Position numbers and translations under genes: made by a program. Under the pieces are notes generated by a model. It did not search any database and had not been told where the DNA came from. It was given only the letters and a program-made list of their open reading frames with translations. From an uncultured Sulfitobacter sp. (GTDB lineage Bacteria; Pseudomonadota; Alphaproteobacteria; Rhodobacterales; Rhodobacteraceae): DNA of 64,000 bases. Of the stretch, positions 1 to 8,732 are shown in pieces (positions within the stretch are counted from its first letter, which is position 1; every line of letters begins with the position of its first letter). The stretch lies in contig NZ_CANMQS010000003.1 in assembly GCF_947500075.1 (NCBI RefSeq), positions 496,001 to 560,000 on the forward strand. The letters are read 5' to 3'.

Positions 1-1660
1 TGGCCGTGCCGAACAATCAGCACGGCATTGGGCAGCGGCGGGATGCCCTGTCGTGATCCACGTCGACAAGGCCGTGCCGCGTGTCAGGTATGACGCTTTC
101 GTTGCCGCTTTGGCGGATGTGCCGGACCTCAAGTTCAGCAAACGGTATCGCTGCGAATGGGGAACCTGGGGGATTGTGGCGGCGTCACAAGCCGCGTCAG
201 AGTTGATGTTGAACAGTTTCGCGGATGTTCAGCATGTCTATCTGGCCTCCGGGTCCTGTCTGCCGTTGCGGCCGGTTGAGGAACTGATTGAGTATCTTGC
301 GGACCGCCCGAATGTCGATTTCATCGAAAGTGCGACCACCTCCGAAGTGCCCTGGACCGTGGGTGGTCTGGATATGGAGCGGTTCACGCTGCGCTTCCCG
401 TTTTCGTGGCGGCGCAACAGGTATCTGTTTGACAGATACGTGGCCTTGCAGCGCAGGCTTAAGGTCAAACGCAAGGTGCCCAACGATCTGGAACCGCATA
501 TGGGGTCGCAATGGTGGTGCCTGTCCCGGCGCACCCTGTCGTCGATCCTGAAAGACCCGGACCGGATGGTCTATGAGCGGTATTTCAAGCGGGTGTGGAT
601 CCCGGACGAATCCTATTTCCAGACGTTGTCGCGGCAATATGCCGTCAAGATCGAGAGCCGGTCGCTGACCCTGTCGAAGTTCGATTTTCAGGGCAAGCCG
701 CATATTTTCTATGATGATCATTTGCAGCTTCTGCGCCGGTCGGATTGTTTCGTCGCGCGCAAGATCTGGCCCCATGCGGACCGGCTCTATGAGGCGTTTC
801 TGACCGATGCCGCGGGCGCGATGAAGAAAACAGAGCCTAATCCGGGGAAAATCGACCGGATCTTCTCCAAGGCGGTGGAGCGGCGCATCAGGGGCCGTGC
901 GGGCCTGTATATGCAGAGCCGCTTTCCCAATGAGGATTGGGAGAACGGCGTGACAGCGGCGCCTTATTCGATGTTTCAGGGCTTTACCGAGCTGTTTGAG
1001 GATTTCGAGACATGGCTGGCGCGGGCAACAGGTGCGCGTGTGCACGGGCATCTTTTTGCGCCCGACCGGGTGGAGTTTGCCGAGGGGCAGAGTGCGATCA
1101 ACGGGGCATTGTCCGACAGCCCGACCTTGCGCGATTATAACCCGGAGGCGTTTCTGACCAACCTCATCTGGAACACACGCGGGGAGCGGCAGTGTTTTCA
1201 GTTTGGCCCGGATGACAATCAGCGCATCAACTGGCGGGTGGCCAAGGATCCCAACGCGCAGATTTCGGTGATCACCGGGGCCTGGGCCATTCCGCTGTTC
1301 AAGTCGAATTTCAACTTTGCTGACATCCGTTCTATCGCGGCGCAGCTTCAGAAGAACGAAAGCGACCACATGGATGTGCTGCGCTCAACCTATGCCAAGG
1401 CGCGCATTCGCATCTGGACCATGGCGGAATTTATCGAAGCGCCGATGGAGCCGTTGCAGGGCATTCTGGATGAGATTGGCCGCACCAAGCTGCGCCGCCT
1501 GTCAGAAGCGCCGCGCATGGTGGATCTGTCGGGCTTTGGTCAGTTCTTGCAGAACCTCAAGAACCAGGGGATGCACCCCTATATGATGGGCGATTTCCCG
1601 GTTGAGCACGGCTTTGAGACGCCGCAGGAAAAACCCCGTAAACCCTATTTGGTGAGATGA
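1..1660 (+). CDS. Branch-type glycosyltransferase (core-2/I-branching family), 5'-truncated
   Basis: The reading frame is open from base 2, so the true start lies upstream; an in-frame GTG at 53 falls inside the conserved N-terminal motif (PVVIHVDK) and is unlikely to be the start. The N-terminal part resembles beta-1,6-N-acetylglucosaminyltransferase-like Branch proteins: the VIHVDK strand, a YLASGSCLPLRP segment typical of the family, and a GSQWWCLSR motif near residue 150 of the visible part. The C-terminal 250 residues match the extra domain seen in alphaproteobacterial members (DUF5928-type, from memory). It probably transfers a sugar onto a surface polysaccharide in the cytoplasm or at the inner membrane. 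It is followed after one base by a sulfotransferase-like gene, which supports a joint role in decorating a glycan. Acceptor and donor are unknown. Confidence 0.82.
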   Translation, partial: GRAEQSARHWAAAGCPVVIHVDKAVPRVRYDAFVAALADVPDLKFSKRYRCEWGTWGIVAASQAASELMLNSFADVQHVYLASGSCLPLRPVEELIEYLADRPNVDFIESATTSEVPWTVGGLDMERFTLRFPFSWRRNRYLFDRYVALQRRLKVKRKVPNDLEPHMGSQWWCLSRRTLSSILKDPDRMVYERYFKRVWIPDESYFQTLSRQYAVKIESRSLTLSKFDFQGKPHIFYDDHLQLLRRSDCFVARKIWPHADRLYEAFLTDAAGAMKKTEPNPGKIDRIFSKAVERRIRGRAGLYMQSRFPNEDWENGVTAAPYSMFQGFTELFEDFETWLARATGARVHGHLFAPDRVEFAEGQSAINGALSDSPTLRDYNPEAFLTNLIWNTRGERQCFQFGPDDNQRINWRVAKDPNAQISVITGAWAIPLFKSNFNFADIRSIAAQLQKNESDHMDVLRSTYAKARIRIWTMAEFIEAPMEPLQGILDEIGRTKLRRLSEAPRMVDLSGFGQFLQNLKNQGMHPYMMGDFPVEHGFETPQEKPRKPYLVR

Positions 1661-1661
1661 C

Positions 1662-3092
1662 ATGACCGGCGCTTTTCAAAGCTTCGTGGTCTTTGCGGAG
1701 ATGCGCACGGGCTCCAATTTTCTTGAAACCAACCTGAATGCCTTTGACGGCATTGCCTGCCATGGGGAGGCGTTCAACCCGCATTTCATTGGGTACCCGA
1801 ACAACGAACCGATCCTTGGTGTGGATCTGGCGACGCGGGACAAGGACCCGCTTGCGCTGTTGCGGGCCGTGCAGGAGGATGCGATGCAGTTGAGCGGGTT
1901 TCGGTATTTCCACGACCATGATCCACGGGTGTTTGACGCGATCATAGAGGATCGCAGCTGCGCCAAGATCGTGCTGACCCGCAATCCGGTGGAAAGCTAT
2001 GTTAGCTGGAAGATCGCCAAGGAAACCGGGCAGTGGAAGCTGACAGACATGAAGGCGCACAAGGCTGCGCAGGCGCGGTTCAATGCGCGGGAGTTCGAGC
2101 GGCATCTGGATGACTTGCAGCAGTTTCAGATCACCTTGCTGAACCGGTTGCAGACCGCCGGGCAGACCGCATTTTATGTGGCCTATGAAGACCTGCAAAG
2201 CGTTGAGGTGATGAACGGTCTGGCGCGGTATCTGGGTGTCGATGCGACCCTGGAAGGGTTGGATCAGAAGCTGAAAAAGCAAAACCCCAGCCCGATCTCG
2301 GCCAAGGTCAGCAACTATGAAGAGATGTTGATGGCGCTGGGCCGGCTGGACCGGTTTGACCTGACCCGCACGCCGAATTTCGAGCCACGCCGGGGGCCGA
2401 ATGTGCCGTCCTATGTGGCGGCGGCAAAATCGGGGCTGTTGTATTTGCCGTTGCGGTCGGGTCCGATGGCGCAGGTGACGGCGTGGATGGCAGCGGTGGA
2501 TGGTGTGGACGAAGATGCGCTGCTGACCAAGATGAACCAGAAAGACCTGCGCCAGTGGAAACGGCAGCATCCGGGGCATCGGAGCTTTACCGTGCTGAGG
2601 CATCCGGTGGCACGGGCGCATGATGCGTTTTGCAGGCATATCCTGAGCACGGGCAAGGGCAGCTATCTGCAACTGCGCAAGACTCTGATGCGGCGCTATG
2701 CGATGCCGCTGCCAGAGGATGGCCCGGATGCGGGGTATGATCCGGCGGCGCACCGGAAGGCCTTTGGTGCGTTTCTGGTGTTTCTGAAAGGGAATCTGCA
2801 AGGGCAGACGGCGATCCGGGTGGATCCGTCATGGTGCACGCAATCGCAGGCGATCACGGGATTTGGCGAATTGTCCCTGCCCGATCAGCTGGTCCGTGAA
2901 GATGAGATGGCAGCGGCTTTGCCCACGTTGGCGCGCGCTGCGGGATGTGACGGCGCCCCGGCTGTGCCAGAGGGCGGGGCAGAGGATGCGCCCTTTGCCC
3001 TAGCGGACATCTACGATGGTGAGATTGAGAAGCTGGCGCGCGATGCGTATCAGCGCGATTACATGAGCTTTGGGTTTTCTGACTGGGGGTGA
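1662..3092 (+). CDS. Two-module sulfotransferase-like protein
   Basis: This 476-residue protein begins with a NodH-like sulfotransferase module: AEMRTGSNFLE near residue 12 fits the 5'-phosphosulfate-binding loop of PAPS-dependent enzymes, and LTRNPVESYVS near residue 106 fits the 3'-phosphate-binding motif. A second module begins around residue 245 and has another 3'-phosphate-binding-like motif, LRHPVARAHDAF, near residue 312, with a C-terminal YQRDYMSFGF typical of such folds. The start is one base after the upstream glycosyltransferase stop, so the two are almost certainly co-transcribed. It likely sulfates a surface polysaccharide or lipooligosaccharide. Whether the second module is catalytic is not clear, because I do not see a convincing second 5'-loop. 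Confidence 0.75.
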   Translation: MTGAFQSFVVFAEMRTGSNFLETNLNAFDGIACHGEAFNPHFIGYPNNEPILGVDLATRDKDPLALLRAVQEDAMQLSGFRYFHDHDPRVFDAIIEDRSCAKIVLTRNPVESYVSWKIAKETGQWKLTDMKAHKAAQARFNAREFERHLDDLQQFQITLLNRLQTAGQTAFYVAYEDLQSVEVMNGLARYLGVDATLEGLDQKLKKQNPSPISAKVSNYEEMLMALGRLDRFDLTRTPNFEPRRGPNVPSYVAAAKSGLLYLPLRSGPMAQVTAWMAAVDGVDEDALLTKMNQKDLRQWKRQHPGHRSFTVLRHPVARAHDAFCRHILSTGKGSYLQLRKTLMRRYAMPLPEDGPDAGYDPAAHRKAFGAFLVFLKGNLQGQTAIRVDPSWCTQSQAITGFGELSLPDQLVREDEMAAALPTLARAAGCDGAPAVPEGGAEDAPFALADIYDGEIEKLARDAYQRDYMSFGFSDWG

Positions 3093-3098
3093 GCGGGC

Positions 3099-3563
3099 TC
3101 AGGCGGCCTGATCCGACCGGCCTTCGGTCAGGATCGTGAACAACGTGCCGGGGTCGCGGTTGGCGCGCAGTTTTGTGCAAAAGGAGGGGTCACGCAGGGT
3201 ACGCGCGACCAATGCCAGCGCCTTGAGGTGTTCCACGCCGGCATCAATGGGCGCAAAGAGCGCAAAGGCCAGATCTACGGGCTGGCGGTCAACAGAGGAA
3301 AAATCAATCGGTTTTTCCATCAGGACAAAGGCGCCCACAACTTCATCCAGACCCTCAAGGCGGGCATGGGGCAGGGCCACGCCGTGGCCCACACCCGTTG
3401 GTCCCAGAGATTCGCGTTCGGTCAGCGCGTCGACAACCTTGTCGGCATCCAGATCATAGGCGGATTGCGCCAATTCACCAAAAGCCTGCATCAGGCGTTT
3501 CTTGCTGGACGCGGCGGTCACAACTTTCACAGCCTCAGGCTTGAGAAGTCTCGCAAATTCCAT
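3099..3563 (-). CDS. ptsN: PTS IIA-Ntr nitrogen regulatory protein
   Basis: The 154-residue product is the phosphoacceptor EIIA of the nitrogen phosphotransferase system, which receives phosphate from NPr and regulates potassium, nitrogen and envelope functions by protein contact. The phosphorylated histidine is H66 in the motif GVALPHAR, and the length matches the family. I chose the ATG at 3563 because the protein then begins MEFARLLKPEAV, as in homologues; an upstream in-frame extension has no family similarity. It lies downstream of hpf, its usual neighbour; in many proteobacteria rpoN is also in this cluster, but it is not here. It converges with the sulfotransferase gene, 6 bp away, with no clear terminator between. 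Confidence 0.93.
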   Translation of the reverse strand: MEFARLLKPEAVKVVTAASSKKRLMQAFGELAQSAYDLDADKVVDALTERESLGPTGVGHGVALPHARLEGLDEVVGAFVLMEKPIDFSSVDRQPVDLAFALFAPIDAGVEHLKALALVARTLRDPSFCTKLRANRDPGTLFTILTEGRSDQAA

Positions 3564-3609
3564 TTTTAACGCTCTGCTTTTACGCGGATGGGTGTCCGCA
3601 GCTTGTCCC

Positions 3610-4173
3610 TTAAGGATCGATCCAGCCGATGTTGCCGTCATCCCGGCGATACACCACGTTCAACCCTTCCTTGCCTTCGTTACGAAACACCAACACGGGG
3701 GCGCCTGCCAGTTCCATTTGCATGACCGCTTCGCCGACAGACAAGGTGGCAATCTTTGTCTGCATTTCCGCGATGATCATGGGTTGGAGAGTTTCAGGTT
3801 CCTGCGCGTCAGAATCGCTTTCTGAGGCGAGGATATACGAGGAGGCACCGAACAATTCAACCGGTTCGGCCCGATCTTTGTGATGATCTTTCAACCGTCG
3901 CTTGTAGCGGCGCAGCTGCTTTTCCATCTTCTCAGCGCAGGAGTCGAAAGCGGCGTAAATCTCAGGGTTATGGGCCTTGGCGGATGCGGTCAGACCGGTG
4001 GACAGATGAACTGTGGCTTCGCAGACAAATTCATGCCCTGACTTGGAAAACACGACCTGAGCGTCCGTCGGGCGTTCGGCGTATTTCTGAACGGATACAT
4101 CCAGTTCTGTCTTCACGTGGGTCTGAAGGGCGTCGCCAATGTCGATCTGTTTACCGCTGATTTGATACCGCAT
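3610..4173 (-). CDS. hpf: Long-form ribosome hibernation promoting factor
   Basis: This 187-residue protein binds the 30S decoding region in stationary phase and drives formation of 100S dimers. The N-terminal S30AE domain (about residues 1-105) has the expected beta strand MRYQISGKQIDIG and the basic helix KQLRRYKRRLKDHHK near residue 85. A linker of about 25 residues leads to the C-terminal dimerisation domain (about residues 130-187) with AGAPVLVFRNE and GLNVVYRRDDGNIGWI, the signature of long HPF. The start has a good Shine-Dalgarno sequence (AAGGAGAA) 5-6 bp upstream. It is followed by ptsN and preceded by a 260-bp gap after lptB that probably holds its own promoter; I could not assign a sigma-factor class there. 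Confidence 0.95.
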   Translation of the reverse strand: MRYQISGKQIDIGDALQTHVKTELDVSVQKYAERPTDAQVVFSKSGHEFVCEATVHLSTGLTASAKAHNPEIYAAFDSCAEKMEKQLRRYKRRLKDHHKDRAEPVELFGASSYILASESDSDAQEPETLQPMIIAEMQTKIATLSVGEAVMQMELAGAPVLVFRNEGKEGLNVVYRRDDGNIGWIDP

Positions 4174-4433
4174 GCTTTCTCCTTGTCATGTGTCATCGGG
4201 CAGGCCCATTGCGCCACAGGGTGTGGCTGGCAGGCGTGCTAGATGCGGAATGCGGTGACGACGTTCCCGGAAGTGTTCGGATTGAACTGGAAAATGCCCT
4301 GGCGGATAGGCCGATGCAGTCTCCGTTGGGAACGTGGTGTCACCATACCCCTATGACGCCCAAAAAACGGTTCAAAGTCAATGGTTGGGAGGGCGTTTGG
4401 CACCAGAAAAACCCGGCACAAATTTACCGCATT

Positions 4434-5192
4434 TTAGGAAATACGGAAATTGTCACCCAGGTAGACGCGGCGCACGTTTTCATTCTGGATAACCTCATCC
4501 GGGGTGCCGGACATGAGCACCTTGCCTTCGTGCAGGATGTACGCGCGGTCCACGATCTCAAGTGTTTCCCGCACGTTATGGTCGGTGATCAGCACGCCGA
4601 TGCCGCGGTTCTTGAGGTCCGCCACAAGATGCCGGATGTCGCCCACAGAGATGGGATCAACCCCGGCAAAGGGTTCATCCAGCAGCAGGTATTTGGGATC
4701 GGCGGCAAGGCAGCGGGCGATCTCCACCCGGCGACGCTCCCCACCTGACAGCGCCATGGCGGGCGCGCGGCGCAGATGTTCGATGGAGAATTCCGACAGC
4801 AGCTCTTCGAGCCGCTCGCGCCGTTTGTGGCGGTCATCGAGGGTGATGTCGAGGATGGCGCTGATGTTGTCCTGCACGCTGAGGCCGCGAAAAATGCTCA
4901 TCTCCTGCGGCAGGTATCCGATGCCCAGTTGCGCACGGCGGTACATGGGCAGGGTTGTCACATCCTTGCCGTCGACTTTGACGGTGCCGCCTTCTGGGGT
5001 CACCAGGCCAGCCACGGCATAGAAGGTGGTGGTTTTGCCCGACCCGTTCGGGCCAAGCAGGGCCACAACTTCACCCCGTCCCAATTCCATGGAGAAATCG
5101 CGGATCACGGTTTTCTTGCGGTAGGATTTGCGCAGATGGTCGATGACCAGCCCGGCAGAGCCCTCTGCGACCTTCAAATGAGGTTTGGCCAT
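4434..5192 (-). CDS. lptB: LPS export ABC transporter ATPase LptB
   Basis: LptB is the cytoplasmic ATPase of the LptB2FG complex that extracts lipopolysaccharide from the inner membrane and drives it along the LptA bridge. The 252-residue sequence contains a Walker [10 protein letters not shown] near residue 49, an ABC signature LSGGERRR near residue 148, a Walker [11 protein letters not shown] near residue 168, and a switch histidine in LITDHNVRE. The protein is slightly longer than the E. coli one because of an N-terminal extension of about 10 residues. The start codon overlaps the lptA stop by one base, which indicates translational coupling. lptF and lptG, the partners, are not in the window. 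Confidence 0.96.
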   Translation of the reverse strand: MAKPHLKVAEGSAGLVIDHLRKSYRKKTVIRDFSMELGRGEVVALLGPNGSGKTTTFYAVAGLVTPEGGTVKVDGKDVTTLPMYRRAQLGIGYLPQEMSIFRGLSVQDNISAILDITLDDRHKRRERLEELLSEFSIEHLRRAPAMALSGGERRRVEIARCLAADPKYLLLDEPFAGVDPISVGDIRHLVADLKNRGIGVLITDHNVRETLEIVDRAYILHEGKVLMSGTPDEVIQNENVRRVYLGDNFRIS

Positions 5193-5695
5193 CAGTTGTC
5201 GTTGCCTGTTTGCAGGATTGTTTTCACCCGGCCTGACATCTGAGCCGTGCCATCAGACAAACGCACGCTCATCCGGTCGGCGGAAAGGGCGCTGGCACCC
5301 TGCGCCAGCAGGACGTTGCCGGTCATCACGATGGTGCCATCGTCGATGTTGTAATCGGCCCGCTCCGCCTCTGCCGCGTCGGGGCCGGAGACAAGTGTCA
5401 CGCCGCCGGTTGCCTCAAGCCGCGCGATGCCCTTGTTTTCTGCGCGGTACACCACCAGCACCCGCGCAGCAGACAGGCGCATCTCTCCCTGACCGATCAT
5501 AACGTTGCCGGTAAAGACCGCGGTGCCGGAATCCTGATCCACGGCAAGATTATCTGCCGTGACTTCAACAGGTTGATTGGTGTCCTGACGGATCGTGCCA
5601 AACGCCACGTTGGTGCCCTGGGCAAAGGCAGGTGTGACGGGCAGGACCAGGATCAGGCACAGCAAAAGGGATCGCAAAGGGGTCAGGTACGTCAC
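5192..5695 (-). CDS. lptA: LPS transport periplasmic bridge protein LptA
   Basis: This 167-residue protein has an N-terminal signal peptide (about residues 1-25, ending VTPAFA) and an OstA-type beta-jellyroll of repeating hydrophobic strands ([42 protein letters not shown]). LptA polymers span the periplasm and carry lipopolysaccharide to LptDE. Length and domain arrangement are normal for Alphaproteobacteria. Its start overlaps the lptC stop by 4 bases and its stop overlaps the lptB start, so the three form one transcription unit. Confidence 0.93.
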   Translation of the reverse strand: MTYLTPLRSLLLCLILVLPVTPAFAQGTNVAFGTIRQDTNQPVEVTADNLAVDQDSGTAVFTGNVMIGQGEMRLSAARVLVVYRAENKGIARLEATGGVTLVSGPDAAEAERADYNIDDGTIVMTGNVLLAQGASALSADRMSVRLSDGTAQMSGRVKTILQTGNDN

Positions 5696-6312
5696 TCTTC
5701 AGGTCGCTCTTCAATTTGTTTGGGGTCATATATCAGTTTCACGCCATTTTTGAAAACCAATTGGGTCGGGTTCTCGCCATCTTGTGCAAGGATGTCCATT
5801 GCGCCTGCGTCCAGCGTGCCGCCGGGGCCGGTCGCATGGACCGGTCCGGGGGAAGAAATCTCAATCTCTGTCAGGGTTGCGCGCAACATATCGCTTTCAA
5901 TACGGTAGCCTGTGGAGGTGATAATCGTCACCTCTCCGGTGAGTTCGGCGAAGTTCTCTGAAAGGTTCAATTGAGCCTCATCCGCGTCCATCGTGATGCG
6001 CCCGCCGCTGGCCAGATCCATGGCGACCTTGACCTCTTCGGCGCGGTTGGCGCCGGTTTCGCCTTGGGGCGTGACCAGCACATCGGCGGAGAATGAAATC
6101 TCATCCCCGTCCGCTGTAGCGCCGGAAAAGAACGGGCCGGTCACCTGTTGATCGCGCAGGCGGTCCTGCACTTCCTTATCGGCAAAAGGGATCGCCGTTT
6201 CAGGATCGACGGAGCGGGACAGCAGGAAAAGGGTCGAGAGGATACCGAGCGAGCTGAGCGGGAAGAGGATCTTCAGCCAGAACACCATGCGGGTATAACG
6301 GTCTGTCTCCAC
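5692..6312 (-). CDS. lptC: LPS export protein LptC
   Basis: LptC is the bitopic inner-membrane protein that docks the LptA bridge onto LptB2FG. The 206-residue product has a single transmembrane helix (about residues 10-30, VFWLKILFPLSSLGILSTLFLLS) and a periplasmic beta-jellyroll. The frame starts with GTG at 6312, and an ATG eight codons further in is an alternative that still keeps the membrane helix; I prefer the GTG but cannot settle it. It lies 6 bp downstream of kdsD and overlaps lptA by 4 bases, giving the conserved order kdsD-lptC-lptA-lptB. Similarity at sequence level is weak, as usual for LptC, so the call rests partly on context. Confidence 0.88.
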   Translation of the reverse strand: METDRYTRMVFWLKILFPLSSLGILSTLFLLSRSVDPETAIPFADKEVQDRLRDQQVTGPFFSGATADGDEISFSADVLVTPQGETGANRAEEVKVAMDLASGGRITMDADEAQLNLSENFAELTGEVTIITSTGYRIESDMLRATLTEIEISSPGPVHATGPGGTLDAGAMDILAQDGENPTQLVFKNGVKLIYDPKQIEERPEE

Positions 6313-6318
6313 CTCGCG

Positions 6319-7281
6319 TCATCCCAGCCCGACGCGCAGGCAGTCGTGGATGTGCAGAAGGCCTGCGGGTTTGGCGGGGCCAGCCGGGTCAACCACCACA
6401 AGGCAGGTGATTTTGCGGGCGTTCATGATGCCCACGGCCTTTTCGGCCAGCGCATCGGGTTCGATGGTCACGGGGCCAGTGGTCATCACGTCGCGGGCGC
6501 TGAGCGTGGCAAGGCCGTCCATATGGCGGCTGATGTCACCGTTTGTGATGATGCCGGCCATGACGCCCTGATCGTCGGTGACGATGGTGACGCCGAACCC
6601 TTTCTCACCGATCTGAGACAGCGCATCGGACATGGCGGCATCGGTGTGCACCATGGGGATGGCATCGCCGGTGTGCATCAGGTCGCTGACATGGCTCAGC
6701 TTTGCGCCCAGCTTGCCGCCGGGGTGGAAGTTGCGGAAATGTTCGGGGGTAAAGGCGCGATGCTCCATCAATGCGACGGCGAGGGCGTCGCCCATGGCCA
6801 GTGTCATTGTTGTGGAAGAGGTCGGCACAATGCCGGTGCCGCAGGCTTCGCCAAGGGCGGGCAGGGTGAGGATGACGTCAGACTGGCTGCCAAGGCTGCT
6901 GTCGGGGCGGCTGGTCATTCCGATCAGGGGAATGTCAAAGCGCCGGGAATAGGCGATGAGGTTGGCCAGTTCCGGCGCTTCGCCGGAGTTGGAGATGGCG
7001 AGCACCACGTCGCTGGCGGTGATCATGCCGAGATCGCCGTGAGACGCCTCTGCCGGGTGCACGAATTGCGCGGGCGTGCCGGTGCTGGCCAGGGTCGCGG
7101 CGATCTTGTTGGCGATGTGGCCGGATTTGCCGATGCCGGTTATGATCACGCGGCCCTTGGTGTCCCGCATCAGGTCGATGGCGGCACGAAAGCTGTCATC
7201 AAGGCTGGCGGCGAGGGCACGCAGGGCGTCGGCTTCGGTTTCAATCACCCGGCGCGCGGTATCGAGGAAAGGTGTGCTCAT
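6319..7281 (-). CDS. kdsD: D-arabinose 5-phosphate isomerase (KpsF/GutQ family)
   Basis: The enzyme interconverts ribulose 5-phosphate and arabinose 5-phosphate, the first step to KDO for lipopolysaccharide. The 320-residue protein has an SIS domain (about residues 35-170) with ITGIGKSGHIANKIAATLASTGTPA and SNSGEAPELANL, followed by two CBS domains (about residues 200-320; the second includes ISRHMDGLATLSARDVMT). The catalytic histidine region HPAEASHGDLGMI near residue 90 is intact. Its start overlaps the rnd stop by 4 bases, and lptC follows after 6 bp, which places KDO precursor supply together with LPS transport. Confidence 0.95.
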   Translation of the reverse strand: MSTPFLDTARRVIETEADALRALAASLDDSFRAAIDLMRDTKGRVIITGIGKSGHIANKIAATLASTGTPAQFVHPAEASHGDLGMITASDVVLAISNSGEAPELANLIAYSRRFDIPLIGMTSRPDSSLGSQSDVILTLPALGEACGTGIVPTSSTTMTLAMGDALAVALMEHRAFTPEHFRNFHPGGKLGAKLSHVSDLMHTGDAIPMVHTDAAMSDALSQIGEKGFGVTIVTDDQGVMAGIITNGDISRHMDGLATLSARDVMTTGPVTIEPDALAEKAVGIMNARKITCLVVVDPAGPAKPAGLLHIHDCLRVGLG

Positions 7282-7892
7282 GAATGGGCGAAAATGTCAG
7301 TGTCGGGCCAGCCGGCAAGGTCAAGCTGCGCGCGCATGGGCAGGAAATCAAAACAGGCCTGCGCCATTTCCATGCGGCCCTCGCGGATCAGCATCTGGTT
7401 CAGCTTGTCGCGCAACTTGTGCAGGTAGAGCACGTCAGAGGCGGCATATTCCACCTGTGCATCGGTCAACGTTTCCGCGCCCCAATCGCTGGATTGCTGT
7501 TGTTTGGAAATGTCGATTTGCAGGAGTTCTTGAAGCAGCTTCGCCAACCCGTGGCGGTCCGTGTAGGTGCGGATCAGGCGGCTGGCGATCTTGGTGCAAT
7601 AGACGGGTGCGGTGACCGCGCCAAAGGCGTTCAGCATCGCGGCGATGTCAAAGCGGCCAAAGTGGAAGAGCTTCAGCACATGCGGGTTTTCCAGAAGCGC
7701 GCAGAGGTTCGGTGCCGCTGTCTGGCCCTTGGCGATTTGCACCAGATGGGCGTTCCCGTCCCCACCTGAGAGCTGCACGACGCAGAGCCGGTCGCGGTGC
7801 GGATGCAGGCCCATGGTTTCACAGTCGATGGCAACCATCGGGCCCAGATCGAGGCCGTCGGGCAGGTCATTTTGATATACGTGGTTTGTCAT
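7278..7892 (-). CDS. rnd: Ribonuclease D-like 3'-5' exonuclease, short form
   Basis: This 204-residue protein is a DEDDy-type exonuclease lacking the HRDC domains of full-length RNase D, a form common in Alphaproteobacteria. The catalytic motifs are visible: DCETMG near residue 24 (Exo I), FHFGRFDIAAM near residue 95 (Exo II), and YAASDVLYLHKL near residue 149 (Exo III, with the tyrosine and aspartate). It should trim 3' ends of structured RNAs in the cytoplasm. It is the first gene of the rnd-kdsD-lptCAB-hpf-ptsN run. Confidence 0.9.
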   Translation of the reverse strand: MTNHVYQNDLPDGLDLGPMVAIDCETMGLHPHRDRLCVVQLSGGDGNAHLVQIAKGQTAAPNLCALLENPHVLKLFHFGRFDIAAMLNAFGAVTAPVYCTKIASRLIRTYTDRHGLAKLLQELLQIDISKQQQSSDWGAETLTDAQVEYAASDVLYLHKLRDKLNQMLIREGRMEMAQACFDFLPMRAQLDLAGWPDTDIFAHS

Positions 7893-7949
7893 AGCCGCCT
7901 CTATATCGCGCTTGATGGTGTTCGGAAAGCGCAGGAATTACGACGATGT

Positions 7950-8732
7950 TCAGGCGGCGGCGCGGGGCGGCTCAATCTCGCTCAGCGCGGGGCGGGGGAA
8001 GCGGGTGAGCAGGGCCGCGATATGATGGTGACAGCGGCGCCCGGGCCAGTCTTGGGCAATGAGCGGCTGGGGCAGGGCAGGGTGTTTCAGGACCAGTCTG
8101 CGCCAGTTGTGCACGATCAGCCCGCGCAGCACGGCGGTTTCCAGTGGGGAGAGGCGGGTGTCGCGGGGAAGGGCGCTTTCAAGTGTCTCTAACGTGGCCA
8201 AAAGGGCGGTATAAGGCACGCGCAGGTCTTCCGGCGCGGCTTGGGCCTTGAGCCAGTCGGGCGCGGTTTCGGCGGTCAGCGGCATCGCGCCTTCGGGCGG
8301 ATGCAGGTCGCCGCCCCCAACGTAGAGGCGCGGCTGGACCTGAACGAAGCCCAACTGCTCCAGATTGCGGCCGGGTTTTTCCAGCAGGATCAGCTGCCAG
8401 TCGGCAGGACCGCTGTCCGGGTTTGCGTAGATGCGCGGGCTGGCGGCGACGGTTTCGGCGCGGCCCTGCGCCGTCAGGCTGTGACGGCTGATGCGGCCGC
8501 TCTTCTGGCTGGCGATCCAGCCGTCGTTGCGCAGGCGGTGCAGGGCGACACGGGTGGCTTCGGGTTTGACCTGCAAGAGGGCCATCATCGCAGAGAGAAC
8601 CGGACCGTCGATGGCCTGCCCTTCGTCCTGCGCAAGATCCCCGAACAGCGACACCATCAGTGACCACACCCGCTGCCCGCCCAGCGTGCGCAGTCCGGCG
8701 GTGGCTTGAGTGAAGTCCAGTTCAGAGGGCAT
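7950..8732 (-). CDS. paaX: PaaX-family transcriptional repressor
   Basis: The 260-residue protein has the PaaX architecture: an N-terminal winged helix (about residues 20-90, with EATRVALHRLRNDGWIASQKSGR) and a C-terminal effector region. PaaX regulators repress phenylacetate genes and are released by phenylacetyl-CoA. It is somewhat shorter than the about 300-residue E. coli protein. The start overlaps the 3' end of paaZ by 11 bases, so the repressor is the last gene of the operon it presumably controls, giving an autoregulatory loop. A candidate operator is noted upstream of the first gene at 15780-15815. Ligand specificity is inferred from context. Confidence 0.85.
   Translation of the reverse strand: MPSELDFTQATAGLRTLGGQRVWSLMVSLFGDLAQDEGQAIDGPVLSAMMALLQVKPEATRVALHRLRNDGWIASQKSGRISRHSLTAQGRAETVAASPRIYANPDSGPADWQLILLEKPGRNLEQLGFVQVQPRLYVGGGDLHPPEGAMPLTAETAPDWLKAQAAPEDLRVPYTALLATLETLESALPRDTRLSPLETAVLRGLIVHNWRRLVLKHPALPQPLIAQDWPGRRCHHHIAALLTRFPRPALSEIEPPRAAA

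Noticed and set aside
197..2801. Long minus-strand frames opposite the glycosyltransferase and sulfotransferase genes.
   Set aside because: They are antisense to genes with visible motifs and show no domain; typical codon-bias shadows.
4239..4421. A 60-codon minus-strand frame between lptB and hpf, where rpoN is found in other genomes.
   Set aside because: It has no RpoN similarity and no good ribosome site, so it is neither an rpoN remnant nor a supported gene.
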